DNA from: Brachyhypopomus gauderio
Lineage: Eukaryota > Chordata > Actinopteri > Gymnotiformes > Hypopomidae
Direction: 5' to 3'
Assembly (NCBI RefSeq): GCF_052324685.1
Contig: NC_135212.1
Location: forward strand, 49,563,898 to 49,627,897
Length of the DNA: 64,000 bases
Positions within the stretch are counted from its first letter, which is position 1; each line of letters starts with the position of its first letter. The notes beneath the pieces are model-generated. The model did no database searches and had not been told where the DNA came from. It saw nothing but the letters and a program-made list of their open reading frames with translations. Position numbers and translations under genes: made by a program. This document shows, one piece after another, positions 58,283-64,000 of this stretch.

Positions 58283-61200
58283 TTGTGTGTCGATTGCGAT
58301 TTCAAAGATGCAAATACTTTCACAGCACAAAAGGAGGCGTATCTGACTTGTGGGTCCTGCACTTATATCAGGAGACACGATGGTCAGAAATTAAAGAAAG
58401 CAACACCGACGAAGGTGGGATTCGAACCAACGCGTGCTATGCACTATGGATTAGCAGTCCATCGCCTTAACCTCTCGGCCACCTCGTCGTTTGTGGTTGT
58501 GTGTCGATAGCAATTTCAAAGAAGCAAACACTTTCACAGCACAAAAGAAGGCTTTTCTGACTTGTGGGTCCTGTAGTTACAGCAGGAGACACGATTGTCA
58601 GAAATTAAAGAAAGCAACACCGACGGAGGTGGGATTCGAACACACACGTGCTATGCATAATGGATTAGCAGTCCATCGCCTTAATCTATCGGCCACCTTG
58701 TCGTTTGTGCTTGTGTGTCGATTGCGATTTCAAAGATGCAAACACTTTCACAGCACAAAAGCAGCCGTATATGACTTGTGGGTCCTGCACTTACAACAGG
58801 AGACACGATTGTCAGAAATTAAAGAAAGCAACACCGACGAAGGTGGGATTCGAACCCACGCATGCTATGCACAATGGATTAGCAGTCCATCGCCTTAACC
58901 TCTCGGCCACCTCATTGTTTGTGGTGGTGTGTCGATTGCGATTTCAAAGATGCAAACACTTTCACAGCACAAAAGGAGGCTTATCTGACTTGTGGGTCCT
59001 GCTCTTATATCAGGAGACACGATTGTCAGAAATTAAAGAAAGCAACACCGACGAAGGTGGGATTCGAACCCACGCGTGCTATGCACAAGGGATTAGCAGT
59101 CCATCGCCTTAACCTCTCGGCCACCTCGTCAATTACAGTTGTGTGTCGATTGCGATTTCAAAGATGCAAACACTTTCACAGCACAAAAGGAGGCTTATCT
59201 GACTTGTGGGTCCTGCACTTACTTCAGGAGACACGATTGTCAGAAATTAAAGAAAACAACACCGACAAATGTGGTATTCAAACCCACGCGTGCAAAGCAC
59301 AATGGATTAGCAGTCCATCGCCTTAACCTCTTGGCTACCTCGTCGCTTGCGGTTTTGTGTCGATTGTGATTTCAAAGATGCAAACACTTTCACAGCACAA
59401 AAGCAGCCGTATCTGACTTGTGGGTCCTGCACTTACACCAGGAGACACGATTGTCAGAAATTAAAGAAAGCAACACCGACGAAGGTGGGATTCTAACCCA
59501 CGCGTGCTATGCACAATGGATTAGCAGTCCATCGCCTTAACCTCTCGGCCACCTCGTCAATTACGGTTGTGTGTCGATTGCGATTTCAAAGATGCAAATA
59601 CTTTCACAGCACAAAAGGAGGCGTATCTGACTTGTGGGTCCTGCACTTATATCAGGAGACACGATGGTCAGAAATTAAAGAAAGCAACACCGACGAAGGT
59701 GGGATTCGAACCCACGCGTGCTATGCACTATGGATTAGCAGTCCATCGCCTTAACCTCTCGGCCACCTCGTCGTTTGTGGTTGTGTGTCGATAGCAATTT
59801 CAAAGAAGCAAACACTTTCACAGCACAAAAGAAGGCTTTTCTGACTTGTGGGTCCTGTAGTTACAGCAGGAGACACGATTGTCAGAAATTAAAGAAAGCA
59901 ACACCGACGGAGGTGGGATTCGAACACACACGTGCTATGCATAATGGATTAGCAGTCCATCGCCTTAATCTATCGGCCACCTTGTCGTTTGTGCTTGTGT
60001 GTCGATTGCGATTTCAAAGATGCAAACACTTTCACAGCACAAAAGCAGCCGTATATGACTTGTGGGTCCTGCACTTACAACAGGAGACACGATTGTCAGA
60101 AATTAAAGAAAGCAACACCGACGAAGGTGGGATTCGAACCCACGCATGCTATGCACAATGGATTAGCAGTCCATCGCCTTAACCTCTCGGCCACCTCATT
60201 GTTTGTGGTGGTGTGTCGATTGCGATTTCAAAGATGCAAACACTTTCACAGCACAAAAGGAGGCTTATCTGACTTGTGGGTCCTGCTCTTATATCAGGAG
60301 ACACGATTGTCAGAAATTAAAGAAAGCAACACCGACGAAGGTGGGATTCGAACCCACGCGTGCTATGCACAAGGGATTAGCAGTCCATCGCCTTAACCTC
60401 TCGGCCACCTCGTCAATTACAGTTGTGTGTCGATTGCGATTTCAAAGATGCAAACACTTTCACAGCACAAAAGGAGGCTTATCTGACTTGTGGGTCCTGC
60501 ACTTACTTCAGGAGACACGATTGTCAGAAATTAAAGAAAACAACACCGACAAATGTGGTATTCAAACCCACGCGTGCAAAGCACAATGGATTAGCAGTCC
60601 ATCGCCTTAACCTCTTGGCTACCTCGTCGCTTGCGGTTTTGTGTCGATTGTGATTTCAAAGATGCAAACACTTTCACAGCACAAAAGCAGCCGTATCTGA
60701 CTTGTGGGTCCTGCACTTACACCAGGAGACACGATTGTCAGAAATTAAAAAAAGCAACACCGACGAAGGTGGGATTCGAACACACGCGTGCTATGCACAA
60801 TGGATAAGCAGTCCATCGCCTTAACCTCTCGGCCACCTCGTCAATTACGGTTGTGTGTCGATTGCAATTTCAAAGATGCAAACACTTTCACAACACAAAA
60901 GCAGGCTTGTCTGACTTGTGGGTCCTGCACTTACATCAGGAGACACGATTGTCAGAAATTAAAAAAAGCAACACCGACGAAGGTGGGATTCGAACCCACG
61001 CGTGCAAAGCACAATGGATTAGCAGTCCATCGCCTTAACCTCTCGGCCACCTCGTCAATTATGGTTGTGTGTCGATAGCAATTTCAAAGAAGCAAGCACT
61101 TTCACAGCACAAAAGAAGGCTTTTCTGACTTGTGGGTCCTGTAGTTACAGCAGGAGACACGATTGTCAGAAATTAAAGAAAGCAACACCGACGGAGGTGG

Positions 61201-61937
61201 GATTCGAACACACACGTGCTATGCATAATGGATTAGCAGTCCATCGCCTTAATCTATCGGCCACCTTGTCGTTTGTGCTTGTGTGTCGATTGCGATTTCA
61301 AAGATGCAAACACTTTCACAGCACAAAAGCAGCCGTATATGACTTGTGGGTCCTGCACTTACAACAGGAGACACGATTGTCAGAAATTAAAGAAAGCAAC
61401 ACCGACGAAGGTGGGATTCGAACCCACGCATGCTATGCACAATGGATTAGCAGTCCATCGCCTTAACCTCTCGGCCACCTCATTGTTTGTGGTGGTGTGT
61501 CGATTGCGATTTCAAAGATGCAAACACTTTCACAGCACAAAAGGAGGCTTATCTGACTTGTGGGTCCTGCTCTTATATCAGGAGACACGATTGTCAGAAA
61601 TTAAAGAAAGCAACACCGACGAAGGTGGGATTCGAACCCACACGTGCTATGCACAAGGGATTAGCAGTCCATCGCCTTAACCTCTCGGCCACCTCGTCAA
61701 TTACAGTTGTGTGTCGATTGCGATTTCAAAGATGCAAACACTTTCACAGCACAAAAGGAGGCTTATCTGACTTGTGGGTCCTGCACTTACTTCAGGAGAC
61801 ACGATTGTCAGAAATTAAAGAAAACAACACCGACAAATGTGGTATTCAAACCCACGCGTGCAAAGCACAATGGATTAGCAGTCCATCGCCTTAACCTCTT
61901 GGCTACCTCGTCGCTTGCGGTTTTGTGTCGATTGTGA
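58283..61937. repeat. Six-unit block in three copies (1,284-bp spacing)
   Basis: B, H, M, C' and their spacers occur at 58621-59263, 59905-60547 and 61189-61831. The first two copies also share N1 and Y in front; the third is entered from a G unit instead. Confidence 0.85.
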
Positions 61938-62044
61938 TTTCAAAGATGCAAACACTTTCACAGCACAAAAGCAGCCGTATCTGACTTGTGGGTCCTGCAC
62001 TTACACCAGGAGACACGATTGTCAGAAATTAAAAAAAGCAACAC

Positions 62045-62126
62045 CGACGAAGGTGGGATTCTAACCCACGCGTGCTATGCACAATGGATAAGCAGTCCAT
62101 CGCCTTAACCTCTCGGCCACCTCGTC
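62045..62126 (-). tRNA. tRNA-Ser(GCU)-like, class N1' (chimera of N1 and J')
   Basis: Single copy that combines the broken B box of N1 (gattctaaccc) with the ggataagcag change (U37) of J' and a T7 trailer. It looks like a recombinant between neighbouring unit types. Confidence 0.65.
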
Positions 62127-63482
62127 AATTACGGTTGTGTGTCGATTGCGATTTCAAAGAAGCAAGCACTTTCACAGCACAAAAGAAGGCCTTTCTGACT
62201 TGTGGGTCCTGTAGTTACAGCAGGAGACACGATTGTCAGAAATTAAAGAAAGCAACACCGACGAAGGTGGGATTCGAACCCACGCGTGCAAAGCACAATG
62301 GATTAGCAGTCCATCGCCTTAACCTCTCGGCCACCTCGTCAATTATGGTTGTGTGTCGATAGCAATTTCAAAGAAGCAAGCACTTTCACAGCACAAAAGA
62401 AGGCCTTTCTGACTTGTGGGTCCTGTAGTTACAGCAGGAGACACGATTGCCAGAAATTAAAGAAAGCAACACCGACGAAGGTGGGATTCGAACCCACGCG
62501 TGCTATGCACAATGGATTAGCAGTCCATCGCCTTAACCTCTCGGCCACCTCGTCAATTACGGTTGTGTGTCGATTGCGATTTCAAAGATGCAAATACTTT
62601 CACAGCACAAAAGGAGGCTTATCTGACTTGTGGGTCCTGCACTTATATCAGGAGACACGATTGTCAGAAATTAAAGAAAGCAACACCGACGAAGGTGGGA
62701 TTCGAACCCACGCGTGCTATGCACAATGGATTAGCAGTCCATTGCCTTAACCTCTCGGCCACCTCGTCGTTTGTGGTTGTGTGTCGATAGCAATTTCAAA
62801 GAAGCAAACACTTTCACAGCACAAAAGCAGGCGTATATGACTTGTTGGTCCTGCACTTACAACAGGAGACACGATTGTCAGAAATTAAAGAAAGCAACAC
62901 AGACGAAGGTGGGATTCGAACCCACGCGTGCTATGCACAATGGATTAGCAGTCCATCCCCTTAATCTCTTGGCCACCTCGTCGTTTGTGGTTGTGTGTCG
63001 ATTGCGATTTCAAAGATGCAAACACTTTCACAGCACAAAAGGAGGCTTATCTGACTTGTGGGTCCTGCACTTATATCAGGAGACACGATTGTCAGAAATT
63101 AAAGAAAGCAACACCGACGAAGGTGGGATTCGAACCCACGCGTGCTATGCACAATGGATTAGCAGTCCATCGCCTTAACCTCTCGGCCACCTCGTCAATT
63201 ACAGTTGTGTGTCGATTGCGATTTCAAAGATGCAAACACTTTCACAGCACAAAAGGAGGCTTATCTGACTTGTGGGTCCTGCACTTATATCAGGAGACAC
63301 GATTGTCAGAAATTAAAGAAAACAACACCGACGAAGGTGGGATTCGAACCCATGCGTGCTATGCACAATGGATTAGCAGTCCATCGCCTTAACCTCTCGG
63401 CCACCTCGTCAATTACAGTTGTGTGTCGATTGCGATTTCAAAGATGCAAACACTATCACAGCACAAAAGGAGGCTTATCTGA

Positions 63483-63484
63483 TT
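63483..63484. other. Only phase-breaking indel in the array: 1-bp spacer deletion
   Basis: The spacer reads ttatctgattgtggg where others read ttatctgacttgtggg. One base is missing, so the following tRNAs start at 63542, 63756 and 63970, one less than predicted. It could also be a sequencing error. Confidence 0.8.
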
Positions 63485-63969
63485 GTGGGTCCTGCACTTA
63501 TATCAGGAGACACGATTGTCAGAAATTAAAGAAAGCAACACCGACGAAGGTGGGATTCGAACCCACGCGTGCTATGCACAATGGATTAGCAGTCCATCGC
63601 CTTAACCTCTCGGCCACCTCGTCAATTACAGTTGTGAGTCGATTGCGATTTCAAAGATGCAAACACTTTCACAGCACAAAAGGAGGCTTATCTGACTTGT
63701 GGGTCCTGCACTTACTTCAGGAGACACGATTGTCAGAAATTAAAAAAAGCAACACCGACGAAGGTGGGATTCGAACCCAGGCGTGCAAAGCACAATGGAT
63801 TAGCAGTCCATCGCCTTAACCTCTCGGCCACCTCATCAATTATGGTTGTGTGTCGATTGTGATTTCAAAGATGCAAACACTTTCACAGCACAAAAGCAGG
63901 CTTGTCTGACTTGTGGGTCCTGCACTTACATCAGGAGACACGATTGTCAGAAATTAAAAAAAGCAACAC

Positions 63970-64000
63970 CGACGAAGGTGGGATTCGAACCCATGCGTGC
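63970..64000 (-). tRNA. tRNA-Ser, partial at window end
   Basis: The 3' acceptor strand, T arm and start of the variable arm, with a good B box and a T7 trailer. The rest lies beyond the window. The T-stem/variable-arm junction has a change (cccatgcg). Confidence 0.85.

Larger units (their letters stand above)
1..64000 (-). repeat. Tandem array of 214-bp tRNA-Ser(GCU) units, about 280 loci
   Basis: The whole window outside two transposons is a head-to-tail repeat with a 214-bp period. Each unit holds one minus-strand tRNA of 82 bp and a 132-bp spacer. In class A the reverse strand folds as a serine tRNA: 7-bp acceptor stem with one G-U pair, D arm with the GGTTAA loop, anticodon loop CTGCTAA (anticodon GCU), a 14-nt long variable region with a GTGC/GCAC stem, T arm with TTCGAAT loop, and discriminator G73. 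The long variable arm and G73 are serine identity features. All units point the same way. Subtracting insertions of 2,351 and 1,783 bp leaves the phase exact until a 1-bp deletion near 63483. The array continues beyond both window ends. Confidence 0.96.
56777..64000 (-). repeat. Array segment 3h: 34 loci, starts 56909-63970
   Basis: Class order: B' N2 A D E1 E2 N1 Y B H M C' N1 Y B H M C' J' G B H M C' N1' G A A P' A A A G and a partial unit. The string B H M C' occurs three times at six-unit (1,284-bp) spacing. The spacer before 63542 has lost one base, so the last three starts are shifted by -1. Confidence 0.88.

Overview
The window is almost entirely one head-to-tail array of tRNA-Ser(GCU) genes on the minus strand, the tRNA for AGU/AGC codons. 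Each unit is 214 bp: an 82-bp tRNA gene (including the discriminator base) plus a 132-bp spacer. Reading the period through the window gives 280 tRNA loci. One is split by a transposon and one is cut by the window end. The array runs off both ends, so its true size is larger. The organism is an animal and most likely a teleost fish, judged from the L2-type LINE with its characteristic 3' end and TTGA-repeat tail, the piggyBac-like element, and the vertebrate-type 82-nt tRNA-Ser. The species cannot be fixed from this window.

Layout. (1) 1-2420: 11 units, tRNA starts at 131+214k. (2) 2421-4771: a 5'-truncated LINE of the CR1/L2 group with an open reverse transcriptase frame, inserted in a spacer. 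(3) 4772-17311: 59 loci, starts at 4836+214k; the last (17248) is split. (4) 17312-19090: a 1,779-bp non-coding piggyBac-like element, flanked by TTAA, inside the D-loop of a tRNA gene. (5) 19091-64000: 210 loci, starts at 19245+214k to 63329, then 63542, 63756 and 63970 after a 1-bp spacer deletion near 63483. Once the two insertions are subtracted the 214-bp phase is exact up to that deletion.

The units are not identical. I sorted all 280 into recurrent classes by their tRNA sequence. A (58) has full cloverleaf pairing with intact A and B boxes. At/Aq, Y, G, P, M, H, D, S, E, J and K carry one or a few changes, mostly in stems. B/B' has several changes. C, N, AF and JF have lost the invariant C of the B box. 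The class order repeats in blocks, showing that the array grew by tandem duplication of 2 to about 53 units, the latest blocks being nearly identical. One example class member is entered per class with the starts of all other members, and the class order is given per segment. In these entries s is the tRNA start in plus coordinates (the complement of the discriminator base), the gene spans s to s+81, and the complement of the anticodon lies at s+46 to s+48.

No protein gene other than the LINE remnant is supported. Many 60-150-codon open frames cross the array, but they are translations of tRNA and spacer sequence. Points of interest: a single copy with anticodon GCG instead of GCU, a recurrent change at position 37, polymorphism in Pol III terminator quality, a TTAA transposon landing inside a tRNA D-loop, and a clear record of block duplication with empty sites for both transposons.
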